Source: Campylobacter sp. RM5004 (GTDB taxonomy: Bacteria > Campylobacterota > Campylobacteria > Campylobacterales > Campylobacteraceae). From it: a stretch of DNA of 64,000 bases. Below the pieces are notes generated by a model. That model worked only from the letters and a program-made list of their open reading frames with translations, ran no database searches and was not told the origin of the DNA. Position numbers and translations under genes: made by a program. Shown one piece after another: positions 50,406-59,604 of the stretch; within the stretch, counting starts at the first letter, position 1; the number at the start of each line of letters is the position of its first letter. The stretch lies in NCBI RefSeq assembly GCF_022369455.1, contig NZ_CP059599.1:1-64000 (forward strand), read 5' to 3'.

Positions 50406-51167
50406 ATGATAGAAATAAAAAAACCAATAGAAATAGAAAAATTAAGAGTTGCAAATAAAATGGTTGCAAAAACGCTAGATTATTTACAAACTATAATAAA
50501 ACCAGGAATTTCTTTAAAAGAAATAGATAAAGCAGCCGAAAATTATATTTTAAGCCTTGGTGCAAAACCAGCATTTAAAGGTCTTTATGGCTTTCCAGGT
50601 GCAATTTGCGTAAGTCTTAACGAAACTTGTATTCATGGAATTCCTGATGATAGGATTTTAAAAGAAGGCGATATTGTAGGTTGCGATGTTGGAACTTTTA
50701 TAGATGGATATTATGGCGATGCTGCAAGAACTTATGCAGTTGGAAAAATCTCAAAAAAAGATGAAGAATTAATTGCTTGCAGTAAAGATTGCCTATTAAA
50801 TGCAATTAGCCAGATTAAAGAAGGTATGAGATTTAAAGAACTTAGCAAGATTTTAGAAGATTTTATTCGCTCTCGTGGTTTTGTTCCATTAGAAGGGTTT
50901 TGCGGACATGGAATCGGTAGAAAACCACACGCTGAGCCTGAAATCCCAAACTATTTGCATCCAAATGATAGTATAAAAAATGGTCCAAAGATTAAAAACG
51001 GAATGGTATTTTGCATAGAGCCTATGATTTGTCAAAAAGACGGAAGACCAAAAAATCTAAAAGGAATGTGGGAAACAGCCTCAATGGACGGCTTAAACAC
51101 AGCTCATTACGAGCATTGCGTAGCTATTGTAAATGGAAGAGCTGAGATTTTATCAATTGATGAGTAA
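50406..51167 (+). CDS. map: Type I methionine aminopeptidase
   Basis: Map removes the initiator methionine. The 253-residue protein has the metal ligands in the GDIVGCDVGTFIDGYYGDAARTYAV region, GHGIGRKPHAEPEIPN, and the glutamates in FCIEPMICQ and YEHCVAIV. AAAAAGGAATAGAA precedes the start. It belongs to the secY-linked transcript. Confidence 0.97.
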   Translation: MIEIKKPIEIEKLRVANKMVAKTLDYLQTIIKPGISLKEIDKAAENYILSLGAKPAFKGLYGFPGAICVSLNETCIHGIPDDRILKEGDIVGCDVGTFIDGYYGDAARTYAVGKISKKDEELIACSKDCLLNAISQIKEGMRFKELSKILEDFIRSRGFVPLEGFCGHGIGRKPHAEPEIPNYLHPNDSIKNGPKIKNGMVFCIEPMICQKDGRPKNLKGMWETASMDGLNTAHYEHCVAIVNGRAEILSIDE

Positions 51168-51170
51168 TTT

Positions 51171-51551
51171 ATGGATATAAAAACAATTAAGCCTAAATTA
51201 GATTTTAGCAATGTTTTATATTTTGTATTTATTGCTTTGATCATTGCAATAACACAAGGAGTTTTTAAAGCAGGCTTTATTTATTTAGGCATATTTTTCT
51301 TAATTTTACTCATAATATATATTTATGATATGCCTATAACTGAAGTTGTTTTGTATGATGGTGGAATAGCAATAAGTTTTATATTTTTTACAAAAAATAT
51401 AAAACTAAGCGATATTAAAAGTTATAAAAGAAAAAGAAATTGCTTAAAAATTAAAGCCAATGGTAGATTTTATTCAAATATAAAATTAAAAAATTTTCAT
51501 AAAAATAGCATTGATGAAATAATAAATCATTTAAATACTGCTAATTCTTAA
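51171..51551 (+). CDS. Small membrane protein with a possible PH-like C-terminus
   Basis: A 126-residue product with two hydrophobic helices (about 12-30 and 37-52) followed by a soluble beta-rich region with GGIAISFIFF and IKLSDIKSYKRKRNCLKIKAN. The layout resembles small proteins with a bacterial PH-like domain, but I would not insist. It starts 3 bp after map and is followed by a repeat-derived hairpin that should end the operon. Confidence 0.65.
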   Translation: MDIKTIKPKLDFSNVLYFVFIALIIAITQGVFKAGFIYLGIFFLILLIIYIYDMPITEVVLYDGGIAISFIFFTKNIKLSDIKSYKRKRNCLKIKANGRFYSNIKLKNFHKNSIDEIINHLNTANS

Positions 51552-51558
51552 AAGTCTT

Positions 51559-51599
51559 GGAATTTGAATTAGGATTTTTAATTTCCTAATTCAAATTCT
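51559..51599. terminator. Bidirectional repeat-pair hairpin between the map operon and glmS
   Basis: Forward copy 51559-51578 and reverse copy 51580-51599 of the 20-bp repeat form a stem of about 15 bp between convergent genes, with T-runs on either side. The reverse copy abuts the glmS stop (TAA at 51600). Confidence 0.7.
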
Positions 51600-53378
51600 T
51601 TATTCAACCGTTACACTTTTTGCTAAGTTTCTTGGCATATCAACATTTGCACCAACACGATTTGTGATTTCTAGTGCAAATAATTGCATAATTACCATCA
51701 TTTCAAAAAACTCGCTTAGATAATGCTCTTGTTCGCTTGTTTTTATAAAATCATCTGCTTCAACAAACTCAATAGGAGAAATTGCTAAAATATTTGCATC
51801 TCTTGCACTTAATTCTAAAACATTTGAACGAGTTTTATCATAAAGAATATTTTTTGGCATAAATGCGATTGTGAATAATTCACTATCAGCAAGTGCAATA
51901 GGACCATGCTTCATCTCACCTGCTGCGTAGCCTTCTGCGTGCATATAGCTAATTTCTTTTAATTTTAGTGCAGCTTCAAGTGCAAGCGGATAGAATAAAT
52001 CTCTACCTATAAAGAAAAAGCCGTGTCCGTGTAAATAGCGTTTGCTTAAGCGTTTTAGTTTATCGTGGGTTTGTTTATTTACCTTTAAAACATTTGATAA
52101 ATTTTTTATCGCTTCAAGTTCTTTTGTTATATTTAAATCTTTATTTTTATTTAAATATAGAGCTAGTAGCCATAGGTTTAGCATTTGAGCACAAAAGGCC
52201 TTTGTACTTGCAACACTTTTTTCAATTCCTGCACGAATTAAAATACAATAATCAGCACTTCTTGCTATGCTTGAATTATCAACATTACATAATGCTAAGG
52301 TCTTAAGCCCTGCATTTTTTGCTATTTTTAGTGCTTCTAGTGTATCGGCTGTTTCGCCACTTTGTGAAATACAAACAAATAAAGCATTTTTATCTAAAAA
52401 GCCTTTTTTGTATCTAAACTCACTAGCGATTTCTACACGACATTCAATTAAAGCCTCTCTTTCATAATAATAACTCATAGCAAGTGCTGCATGATAGCTT
52501 GTGCCACAAGCACAAATTATGATTTTGCTAAATTCCTGATTCAAATTCTTTAGCTCATCAAAACTTACTTTATCGTTTGCAATTCTTCCTATTAATATGT
52601 TTTGCACGATTTGGCTTTGCTCGTAGATTTCTTTTTCCATAAAGGTATCAAAGCCATCTTTTAAAGCACTTTCTTTATCACAACTTAGTTCTTTAAACTC
52701 AACCGAGCCATTTAATAAATGTATGCCACTTTTATTTATATAGCCAAAATCTCCATCATTTAAATACGCTACTTTTTTGCATACTCCAACCAAAGGAGCA
52801 TCGCAAGATGCTAAATAAAACTCATCAGCTTTTTCACCTAAACCTATTATTAAAGGAGCATTTTTCTTTGCGAAAAATATAGTATTAGGAGCTTTTTTTG
52901 TAATTAATAAGATAGCAAAAGCACCATCAAGCTTTTTAACAACTTCGCTAAAGGCTTTTTGTGGTTCTAAATCTTTTGCATATTTTTCAAATAAATGCAC
53001 GATAACTTCGGTATCGGTTTGCGAATTAAAATTAATATTTTTTAATTCTTCTTTTATTTCTTTGTAGTTTTCAATAATTCCATTGTGAATTACACAAGAA
53101 TATTCTCCATAATGTGGATGAGAGTTTATATCATCAGGTTTTCCATGAGTTGCCCAACGAGTATGACCTATCGCAACGCCTTCTTTATTAAAGCTTAAAT
53201 CATTCATAAAATTAGCTAGATTTTCTAGTTTTCCTGCTTTTTTATAGAAGTTTAGCTCATTGTTTTCTAAAATCGCCATTCCAGCACTATCATATCCACG
53301 ATATTCAAGCTCTTTTAAGCCTTTTAAAATAATTTCTTTTTTTTCTAATTGTCCTAAATAACCGACTATTCCGCACAT
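51600..53378 (-). CDS. glmS: Glutamine-fructose-6-phosphate aminotransferase
   Basis: GlmS makes glucosamine-6-phosphate for peptidoglycan and lipid A. The 592-residue protein has Cys2 (MCGIVGYLG) as the amidase nucleophile. The C-terminal isomerase half contains ACGTSYHAA and SQSGETADTL, and the protein ends PRNLAKSVTVE, as usual. AAAGGAT precedes the start. A variant copy of the dispersed repeat at 52530-52549 lies inside the frame and encodes KNLNQEF. The 92-bp upstream gap is shared with mqnE. Confidence 0.97.
   Translation of the reverse strand: MCGIVGYLGQLEKKEIILKGLKELEYRGYDSAGMAILENNELNFYKKAGKLENLANFMNDLSFNKEGVAIGHTRWATHGKPDDINSHPHYGEYSCVIHNGIIENYKEIKEELKNINFNSQTDTEVIVHLFEKYAKDLEPQKAFSEVVKKLDGAFAILLITKKAPNTIFFAKKNAPLIIGLGEKADEFYLASCDAPLVGVCKKVAYLNDGDFGYINKSGIHLLNGSVEFKELSCDKESALKDGFDTFMEKEIYEQSQIVQNILIGRIANDKVSFDELKNLNQEFSKIIICACGTSYHAALAMSYYYEREALIECRVEIASEFRYKKGFLDKNALFVCISQSGETADTLEALKIAKNAGLKTLALCNVDNSSIARSADYCILIRAGIEKSVASTKAFCAQMLNLWLLALYLNKNKDLNITKELEAIKNLSNVLKVNKQTHDKLKRLSKRYLHGHGFFFIGRDLFYPLALEAALKLKEISYMHAEGYAAGEMKHGPIALADSELFTIAFMPKNILYDKTRSNVLELSARDANILAISPIEFVEADDFIKTSEQEHYLSEFFEMMVIMQLFALEITNRVGANVDMPRNLAKSVTVE
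52530..52549 (-). repeat. Dispersed 20-bp repeat inside glmS
   Basis: Minus strand AGAATTTGAATCAGGAATTT, two bases from consensus. Here the reading frame differs from the other coding copies (KNLNQEF). Confidence 0.75.
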
Positions 53379-53439
53379 TTTTTATCCTTTAAATATAAAA
53401 ATTATGCTAATTTATAGTAAGTTGTTAAACAAAGATAAA

Positions 53440-53445
53440 TATAAT
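53440..53445 (+). promoter_or_regulatory. Candidate -10 element for mqnE
   Basis: TATAAT about 26 bp before the mqnE start at 53471, in the divergent gap with glmS. Confidence 0.45.
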
Positions 53446-53470
53446 CGTTTTTCTTTTTTAAGGATGGTAA

Positions 53471-54535
53471 ATGGATATTTTAGAAGCGTTAGAAGAAGGA
53501 AAAAGATTAAGCGAAGAAAATTGCTACAAATTATACGATTTAGATTTGCAAGTCTTAGGATTTTACGCTAATAAAAAGAGATTAAAACTTCACGGAAAAA
53601 AAGTTTATTTTAATTGTAATCGCCACATTAATCCTACAAATATGTGTGTTGATACTTGTGCCTTTTGTGCGTTTTCAGCTCATAGACACAATCCAAATCC
53701 ATATCATCTAACCCACGAAGAAATCTTAAAAATAGTTGATGATACCGTTACTCGTGGAACGAAAGAAATCCATATAGTTTCAGCTCATAACAAAAAAGGT
53801 GGTTGGGAGTGGTATTTTGAAATTTTCAAAAAGATTAAAGACAAATACCCACACTTACACATCAAAGCCATGACAGCTGCGGAGATTAATTTCATTGCAA
53901 AAAGTTTTTTCAATGGTGATTTTAACGCAGTAATTGAGAAAATGTTAGAATTTGGAGTTGATTCTATGCCAGGTGGCGGTGCTGAAATTTTTGATGAGAA
54001 AGTCAGAAACGAGCTTTGTGCTAGCAAAGTAAGTTCAACAGATTGGCTTAAAATTCATGGGCTATGGCATCAAAAAGGAAAACAAAGTAATGCAACAATG
54101 CTTTTTGGACACATAGAAAGTCGTGAAAATAGAATTGACCATATGCTAAGATTAAGACATCAGCAAGATATTAGCAAAGGTTTTAATGCTTTTATTCCAC
54201 TTGTTTGGCAAAAAGATAATTCATTTTTAAAAGACTTAAAGCCGTTAGGAAGTGTTGAGATATTAAAAACTATTGCAATAGCAAGATTAGTTTTAGACAA
54301 TATCGCTCATATTAAGGCTTATTGGGCTACTTTAGGGCTAAATCTAGCAATGGTAGCACAAGAATACGGAGCAAACGACCTAGATGGCACAATTGAAAAA
54401 GAAAATATTCAAAGTGCTGGCGGTGCAAAAAGTGCGAATGGTATTACTCTGCAAGACTTCATAGATAATATCAAAACATCAAATTTAATTCCAATAGAAA
54501 GAGATAGTTTATACAATGAAATCAAGGAATATTGA
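53471..54535 (+). CDS. mqnE: Aminofutalosine synthase MqnE
   Basis: MqnE is the radical SAM enzyme that builds aminofutalosine in the futalosine route to menaquinone, the usual route in Campylobacter. The 354-residue protein has the cluster-binding cysteines C59, C63 and C66 in CVDTCAFC. INPTNMC and SAHNKKGGWEWY are typical of this branch; MqnC is the related alternative. No other mqn genes lie in the window. Confidence 0.9.
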   Translation: MDILEALEEGKRLSEENCYKLYDLDLQVLGFYANKKRLKLHGKKVYFNCNRHINPTNMCVDTCAFCAFSAHRHNPNPYHLTHEEILKIVDDTVTRGTKEIHIVSAHNKKGGWEWYFEIFKKIKDKYPHLHIKAMTAAEINFIAKSFFNGDFNAVIEKMLEFGVDSMPGGGAEIFDEKVRNELCASKVSSTDWLKIHGLWHQKGKQSNATMLFGHIESRENRIDHMLRLRHQQDISKGFNAFIPLVWQKDNSFLKDLKPLGSVEILKTIAIARLVLDNIAHIKAYWATLGLNLAMVAQEYGANDLDGTIEKENIQSAGGAKSANGITLQDFIDNIKTSNLIPIERDSLYNEIKEY

Positions 54536-54671
54536 TTGAAAACAAAAGTTTTAAACATCAAAATCAATAACACCATTCAAAGGACTTATCTATGAGCTAA
54601 CAATTCTTTTTACTTTTATTTATTTCAAATTTAGGTGCTTTATGCGAATTATTTTTTAATAAAGGAAAAAA

Positions 54672-56021
54672 ATGGACTTTTTTAAGTTAAAAGAGAATAA
54701 CACAAGTGTTAAAAACGAGTTTAATGGTGCGTTAGCAACATTTTTATCAATGCTTTATATTATTCCAACAAATGCTTTCATAGTAAGCAATACAGGGCTT
54801 AGTGTAGAAGCTTTAATGCTAGCAACAGCTTTAGTTACAATAATTGCAACAGCTTTTACAGGACTTTTTGCAAATACACCAATTGCAATGAGTACAGGCA
54901 TGGGACTTAATGTATTTTTTACATTCTCAATGTGTAAAGGGCAAGGAATTCCAGTAGAAACTGCCTTGGGGGCTGTTTTTATAAGTGGTTTTATATTTTT
55001 AGTATTATCGTTTACAAATTTTCGTATTTTTATTCTAAAGAGTATTCCTGAAGACTTTCGCCGTGCTATTAGTGCTGGTATCGGATGTTTTCTTGCTTTT
55101 ATGGGAATGAATCAAGCTCACATTGTTGCAGCTGATCCTGTAACACTTCTAAAAATAGGTAATTTTGCTGACCCTAATGTGCTGTTTTGTTTATTTGTTT
55201 TATTTTTAATTGTTTGCTTTTGGGCGTGGAAAATTAAAGCAGGTTTTATTTTAGCAGTTTTAATAGGAAGTATTATTGCATGGACTTTTGGCATAGGTGG
55301 AGCAAAGTTACCGAGTGAATTTGTAGCAATCCCAAACTTTAGTGAAAAAGATGGGCTTATGAGTATTTTTGCAAAACTTGATATTTTAAGTGCTTTAAGT
55401 TTATCGGTTTTACCTGCTGTTATGACACTTTTTGTAACTCAATTATTTGATAGCATAGGAACAATTACTGGCGCAGGAATTAGGGGTGGAATATTTGAAA
55501 ACAAAAAAAGAGCAGATGGAAGCTTTGATGATAGTGGGGACAAAAAATTAGGAAAAACAATGATAGCAGATGCTGCAGGAACTTGCATAGGTGCTGTTAT
55601 AGGAACTTCTACTGCTACGGCTTTTGTCGAGAGTAGTGCGGGTGTAGAAAGTGGTGCTAGAACTGGACTTAGTAATATTTTCTTGGCTTTAATGTTTTGT
55701 TTATGTATATTTTTCTTACCATTCTTTCAAGCAATTCCTGTAAATGCAATTTATCCTATTTTAATAATGGTTGGAATTTTAATGTTTATGGAAGTTAGTC
55801 GCATTGATTTTAAAGACCCTGCTAATAGTGTTGCAACTTTCTTTACTGTTATTATGATGCCATTTACTTATTCTATTACAACAGGTATTGCTTTTGGCTT
55901 TATTTCTTATGTTTTAGTTAGATTGTTAAGAAAAGAATTTAATAAGCTAAGTGCTGGTATAATCGTAATCACAATTATTTGTATGGCAGTATTCTTGCTA
56001 CAATTTATGAAATTTAATTAA
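54672..56021 (+). CDS. NCS2-family purine permease
   Basis: A 449-residue transporter of the AzgA/PbuG group, predicted to carry adenine, guanine or hypoxanthine. It has about 12-14 hydrophobic segments, with TGMGLNVFFTFSMC near the N-terminus and IGTSTATAFVESSAGVESGARTGL later, both typical of the family. The phosphoribosyltransferase gene follows by 11 bp, which supports purine salvage. The 136-bp region before it shows no purine riboswitch that I can recognise. Confidence 0.92.
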   Translation: MDFFKLKENNTSVKNEFNGALATFLSMLYIIPTNAFIVSNTGLSVEALMLATALVTIIATAFTGLFANTPIAMSTGMGLNVFFTFSMCKGQGIPVETALGAVFISGFIFLVLSFTNFRIFILKSIPEDFRRAISAGIGCFLAFMGMNQAHIVAADPVTLLKIGNFADPNVLFCLFVLFLIVCFWAWKIKAGFILAVLIGSIIAWTFGIGGAKLPSEFVAIPNFSEKDGLMSIFAKLDILSALSLSVLPAVMTLFVTQLFDSIGTITGAGIRGGIFENKKRADGSFDDSGDKKLGKTMIADAAGTCIGAVIGTSTATAFVESSAGVESGARTGLSNIFLALMFCLCIFFLPFFQAIPVNAIYPILIMVGILMFMEVSRIDFKDPANSVATFFTVIMMPFTYSITTGIAFGFISYVLVRLLRKEFNKLSAGIIVITIICMAVFLLQFMKFN

Positions 56022-56032
56022 AAGGTAAAATT

Positions 56033-56473
56033 ATGTATAAATATACTTATGATGAATTTAAAAATGACTTTGAGCCATTTGCAAAACGCATTAAAGATGA
56101 GTTTAATCCTGATGCTTTTGTAGGGGTTGCTCGTGGTGGCTTAACGCTTACTCACGCACTTTCAACTGCGTTAAAGAGTAGAAATGCTTTTGTATTAAAT
56201 AGCATTCATTATGATGGACAAAAAAAGCTTGATACAATTGAAATTACAAACATTCCTGATTTAAGTAAAGCTAAAAAAGTTTTATTAATTGATGATATTG
56301 TAGATAGCGGCGAAAGTCTTGACGCTATTAAGAAAAAGCTATTAGAAATGTATCCGCATTTAGAAATAAAACTTGCAGTTATTTTTTATAAACCAAGTGC
56401 GATAATTAAGCCTGAGTTTTGTGTTAAAGAAGCTAAAGAATGGATTAATTTCTTCTGGGATTTTGAAGCGTGA
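56033..56473 (+). CDS. Purine phosphoribosyltransferase
   Basis: A 146-residue type I phosphoribosyltransferase that attaches PRPP ribose-5-phosphate to a purine base, most likely xanthine, guanine or hypoxanthine. The PRPP loop is VLLIDDIVDSGES (83-95). The catalytic base region is FVGVARGGLTL near 29-39. It sits between the permease and the HIT gene, overlapping the latter by 4 bp. Confidence 0.9.
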   Translation: MYKYTYDEFKNDFEPFAKRIKDEFNPDAFVGVARGGLTLTHALSTALKSRNAFVLNSIHYDGQKKLDTIEITNIPDLSKAKKVLLIDDIVDSGESLDAIKKKLLEMYPHLEIKLAVIFYKPSAIIKPEFCVKEAKEWINFFWDFEA

Positions 56474-56844
56474 TTTATGAAAATAATTTTTGCTATATAA
56501 AAAGCCATGAGAGTAATATCCCATGGCTAGAAATACATGCAAAAGATGAATATAAAGAATTAAGCAATGATTATGAAACAAGTTTAAAAATCTTTAAGCT
56601 CGCTATGTTTATAGAGCAAATTATGATTGAATTTTATAATCCTATTAAGATTAATCATGCATCATTTGCAAACTACTTGCCTAAAGCTCACTGGCATGTA
56701 ATGGCTAGATTTAGCGATGATGGATTTTATCCTGAATGCATGTGGGGCAAACAACAAAACGAGCTTAAAAATTATAGAACTAATTTTAATGAATTTTGTA
56801 GTATTTTAGCTCAAAAATTATCGGAATTTGAATTAGGAATTTAA
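56470..56844 (+). CDS. HIT-family protein
   Basis: A 124-residue HIT-like nucleotide-binding protein; H74 and H76 in AHWHVMARF form the histidine-triad-like site. HIT enzymes hydrolyse or transfer nucleotidyl groups, and the substrate is not known. It overlaps the phosphoribosyltransferase gene by 4 bp. The last codons (SEFELGI) and the stop come from a copy of the dispersed 20-bp repeat (56823-56842), so the C-terminus may have been added or changed by it. Confidence 0.8.
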   Translation: MIYENNFCYIKSHESNIPWLEIHAKDEYKELSNDYETSLKIFKLAMFIEQIMIEFYNPIKINHASFANYLPKAHWHVMARFSDDGFYPECMWGKQQNELKNYRTNFNEFCSILAQKLSEFELGI

Positions 56845-56866
56845 TTCCTATTTCAAATTCTTTTTT
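56823..56866. terminator. Repeat-pair hairpin between the HIT and AlkD-like genes
   Basis: The forward copy at 56823-56842 abuts the reverse copy at 56842-56861. Together they make an almost perfect stem of about 18 bp, followed on the plus strand by a T-run. The copies supply the final codons of both convergent genes. Confidence 0.8.
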
Positions 56867-57525
56867 ATCTTTTTTAATTCCTTTAGCCTTATTTTATTAT
56901 CTTGACTTATTTTCATGCTATATCCTACTTTTTGATTCATTAGACTTAAAGTAGCTTTATCTGGTATATTTTCTTTTAAAACTTCAAAGCTTACTTCAAA
57001 GTTTTCACCTAAACATTCAGTTATATACCAAGCTTTTGCAATATTTATATAATACTCATTGCTTTTAAGATTGATTACTTTCTTAAGCATTTCGTAATCA
57101 TCATAAAAATACCTAATACAGCAAATTATCGCAAATCTTATTTTATAAATATGATTTGAATTAAGCCATTTTTCTATACATTTTTTTATTTTTTCCATAT
57201 TATCAACAAAAGCATTAGGTTTAATGCTATCACAATTACTCCAATTATCTATAATGTCTAGTAGTTTATCTAAGTAATTAACAATCATTTCAAAATCATC
57301 AATCATATTTAAAACATAGATATATAATTGAATTTCTTCAAAGCTTTTAAAGTCAAAATTATCAAGAATTTCTTTTTCTTTTCCTGCTTTTACTATGTTT
57401 TTAGCAATTTTTTTAAGTTTATTATTTTTTACTCCATATATTTTATATTTCGTAAAAATTGATTTTTCACAATAATCTTTATATATTTTATCAGTATTAT
57501 TTATTAAAAACTCTTCTATATTCAT
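56848..57525 (-). CDS. AlkD-like DNA glycosylase (HEAT-repeat fold)
   Basis: A 225-residue protein resembling the AlkD family of DNA alkylation repair glycosylases. YGVKNNKLKKIAKNIVK resembles the start of the AlkD repeat region, and IDNWSNCDSIKP matches the conserved W..CD segment. An aspartate in that segment is expected to be catalytic. The final codons (KNLK then TAG) lie within the 20-bp repeat. AGGTTT precedes the start. Confidence 0.78.
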   Translation of the reverse strand: MNIEEFLINNTDKIYKDYCEKSIFTKYKIYGVKNNKLKKIAKNIVKAGKEKEILDNFDFKSFEEIQLYIYVLNMIDDFEMIVNYLDKLLDIIDNWSNCDSIKPNAFVDNMEKIKKCIEKWLNSNHIYKIRFAIICCIRYFYDDYEMLKKVINLKSNEYYINIAKAWYITECLGENFEVSFEVLKENIPDKATLSLMNQKVGYSMKISQDNKIRLKELKKIKKNLK

Positions 57526-57559
57526 TATTTAAACCTCCAAATGGCATTAATTATATTAC

Positions 57560-57676
57560 TATAATTACTTTTACTAAGTATTAACTAAGCTCTTTTAAAA
57601 TCTACGCAACTTAGACTAGTTTTTTACTCCTTAAGAGTTTTATAAAATCCCTTGAAAAATCAAGGGATTTTCTCCT
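57560..57676 (+). ncRNA. Candidate small RNA between the AlkD-like and porin genes
   Basis: A TATAAT (57560-57565) is followed about 100 bases later by a strong terminator: AAAATCCCTTGA (57644-57655), a 4-base loop, the complementary arm (57660-57671) and a T-rich tail. No reading frame lies between them. An RNA of about 100 nt from near 57572 is inferred. The terminator might instead insulate the porin gene from upstream transcription. Confidence 0.45.
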
Positions 57677-57753
57677 TTTAAAGATAATTCAAATTACATT
57701 TTTTAAAAAATTTATTTAACTTTAAGCTTAATTTTCAAATTTTATGCTACTAT

Positions 57754-57762
57754 TCATTCACA
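57754..57762 (+). promoter_or_regulatory. Single DnaA-box-like motif before the porin gene
   Basis: TCATTCACA fits the Helicobacter-type DnaA box TCATTCACN. A single box is weak evidence, but it lies in the presumed porin promoter region. Confidence 0.25.
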
Positions 57763-57784
57763 TTTTTACAAAAAAGGAGAAAAA

Positions 57785-59020
57785 ATGAAATTAGTTAAAT
57801 TAAGTTTAGCAGCAGTTGTTGCTGCAGGTTCGTTCTCATTTGCGAACGCAGTTGCTTTAGATGAAGCTATCCAAAATGTAGACTTATCAGGAATGTTAAG
57901 ATACAGATATGAAACTACAGGCGAAAAAACTACAACTGGTAATGTTTCTAATAAAGAAAATGAAAGTGGACACAAATATAAAGCACAATTAAAATTTGGT
58001 GCTGACATTGCTGACAATTTTAAAGCTACAGCATTATTCCAATATTCAAATGCAGATCTATCATATGGTAAGAATGCATTTTTAGATGATACTAAAACAT
58101 TTGCAGTAAGAGATGCTTACTTAACTTATACAAACTTTGATACTTCATTTATGTTCGGTAGAATGGAAATCGGTTCAATTTGGACAGATGACCTGTTAGG
58201 AACAGGATTAAAAGTAGTAAACAACAGCATCGAAAACGTAACTTTAGCAGCTTACGCTTTTGATAATTATAATAAAGATGGCGATTTCTTTTTACCATTA
58301 AAACATGAAGGTAAAATTTTAAAAGATGAAAATGGAAAAGTACTAGCTGGACATTCTGCTAAGAACCTATATGGTATTGCGGCTATAGCTAATTTTGATC
58401 CAGTAGCAGCTCAATTATGGGTTTCAAATATGGCTAGCTGGGGAACATTCTATGCAGTAGATTTCAATGTTGCTTTAGGTGACAAAGATGATTTCGCATA
58501 CAATATTCATGCTCAATATGCAGGTAATAGCCTTAAGAAAGACAGAAAAGGCGATTCAGCTACGAACGGTAATTTCTATGCTATCGAAGCTGGTTTTGAT
58601 GCGTTCGGTTTAGACTTCAATGTTGGTTATGCTGGCTTTGGTAAGAAAGATAAATGGACTCTTAACTCAGTTGAAGATAGTGGTCAATTAATAAACTACG
58701 GCGAGTTCGCTATGAAGGGTTATCAAGGTGGTTTTGGTAAAAAAGACTATGTTTTTGGAACTATCGGCTACACATTTGAAGACGTAAGATTTGCTGTAGA
58801 TATTATTAACGGAACCAATAAAGTTGGCGAAGATAAAGAAAAATTATTTGAAGTTAAACCACAATTATCATATAAATACAGCGACAAGTTAAAATTCTCA
58901 ACTTTCTATGCTTATGGTCAAACAAAAGATGCTATTGTTCTTGATGAAACAGGCAATGCTACAAAGGTAGATAAAAAGAAAGAGAATTTAATTAGATTCG
59001 AAGCTAAATATACATTTTAA
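57785..59020 (+). CDS. Major outer membrane porin (MOMP/PorA family)
   Basis: A 411-residue outer membrane beta-barrel of the Campylobacter MOMP family, which forms the main diffusion channel of the outer membrane. The signal peptide ends FANA about residue 22, and the mature protein starts VALDEAIQNVDLSGMLRYRYE, the usual MOMP start. The C-terminus ends in an aromatic residue (AKYTF). AAAAAGGAGAAAAA precedes the start. The gene stands alone and is followed by a good terminator. Confidence 0.93.
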   Translation: MKLVKLSLAAVVAAGSFSFANAVALDEAIQNVDLSGMLRYRYETTGEKTTTGNVSNKENESGHKYKAQLKFGADIADNFKATALFQYSNADLSYGKNAFLDDTKTFAVRDAYLTYTNFDTSFMFGRMEIGSIWTDDLLGTGLKVVNNSIENVTLAAYAFDNYNKDGDFFLPLKHEGKILKDENGKVLAGHSAKNLYGIAAIANFDPVAAQLWVSNMASWGTFYAVDFNVALGDKDDFAYNIHAQYAGNSLKKDRKGDSATNGNFYAIEAGFDAFGLDFNVGYAGFGKKDKWTLNSVEDSGQLINYGEFAMKGYQGGFGKKDYVFGTIGYTFEDVRFAVDIINGTNKVGEDKEKLFEVKPQLSYKYSDKLKFSTFYAYGQTKDAIVLDETGNATKVDKKKENLIRFEAKYTF

Positions 59021-59026
59021 TTAATT

Positions 59027-59050
59027 GCTAGGCTTTAAGCCTAGCTTTTT
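59027..59050 (+). terminator. Terminator of the porin gene
   Basis: GCTAGGC (59027-59033), loop TTTAA, then GCCTAGC (59039-59045) and a T-run, 6 bp after the stop codon. Confidence 0.85.
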
Positions 59051-59062
59051 AAAGATTTAATT

Positions 59063-59482
59063 ATGAAAAAGATTATATTTTTATTACCACTTACTTTATC
59101 ACTGAATGCCAAACTAAACACTGATTCTTTATTAAATTACACTTTTGACAATACCGATTCAAAATTAGGTAAAGAGCTTTTTATAAATACTTATAAATGT
59201 AATGTTTGTCATGGTGATTTAGGTGAAAAATCAAGTGGAACTTTTAGTGCTTTAACATCTTTCTCTGCATCAACACTAAAATCAATGTTAAAATCATATA
59301 AAAATGATAGAGATTTTGGAGGCAAGACAAGATTTGCTATGCAAAGATATGCAAAAAAACTTTCAAATAAAGATATGGATAATATTATCTCTTATATTAA
59401 AGGTGAAAACAATTTAGAATTACCAAATTCTAAAAATGCAGAGCCTAGTAAAAAAACTCAAGATAATTTATATTTAGAATAA
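59063..59482 (+). CDS. Exported monohaem cytochrome c
   Basis: A 139-residue protein with a signal peptide (MKKIIFLLPLTLSLNA). It has one haem-binding motif CNVCH (Cys46, Cys49, His50) and a probable axial Met93 in RFAMQRYAKK. It is likely a periplasmic class I cytochrome c carrying electrons in respiration. Its partner is unknown. It starts 12 bp after the porin terminator. Confidence 0.88.
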   Translation: MKKIIFLLPLTLSLNAKLNTDSLLNYTFDNTDSKLGKELFINTYKCNVCHGDLGEKSSGTFSALTSFSASTLKSMLKSYKNDRDFGGKTRFAMQRYAKKLSNKDMDNIISYIKGENNLELPNSKNAEPSKKTQDNLYLE

Positions 59483-59512
59483 ATCTAAAATTTTAGATAT
59501 TTTAATATTTTA

Positions 59513-59532
59513 AAATTCCTATCCCAAATTCT
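59513..59532 (-). repeat. Dispersed 20-bp repeat before the rRNA operon, reverse copy
   Basis: AAATTCCTATCCCAAATTCT on the plus strand; two changes from consensus in the middle. Confidence 0.65.
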
Positions 59533-59584
59533 TTAAACATAAACCATTTTTCTAACCACACCACTAAAAATAAAACTATCTAAA

Positions 59585-59604
59585 AGAATTTAAAACAGGA
59601 ATTT
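59585..59604 (+). repeat. Dispersed 20-bp repeat before the rRNA operon, forward copy
   Basis: AGAATTTAAAACAGGAATTT, two bases from consensus. It is inverted relative to the copy 53 bp upstream. Confidence 0.7.

Noticed and set aside
54536-54671. A purine riboswitch before the permease gene
   Set aside because: The 136 bp are AT-rich, and I could not find the conserved three-way junction or loop residues.
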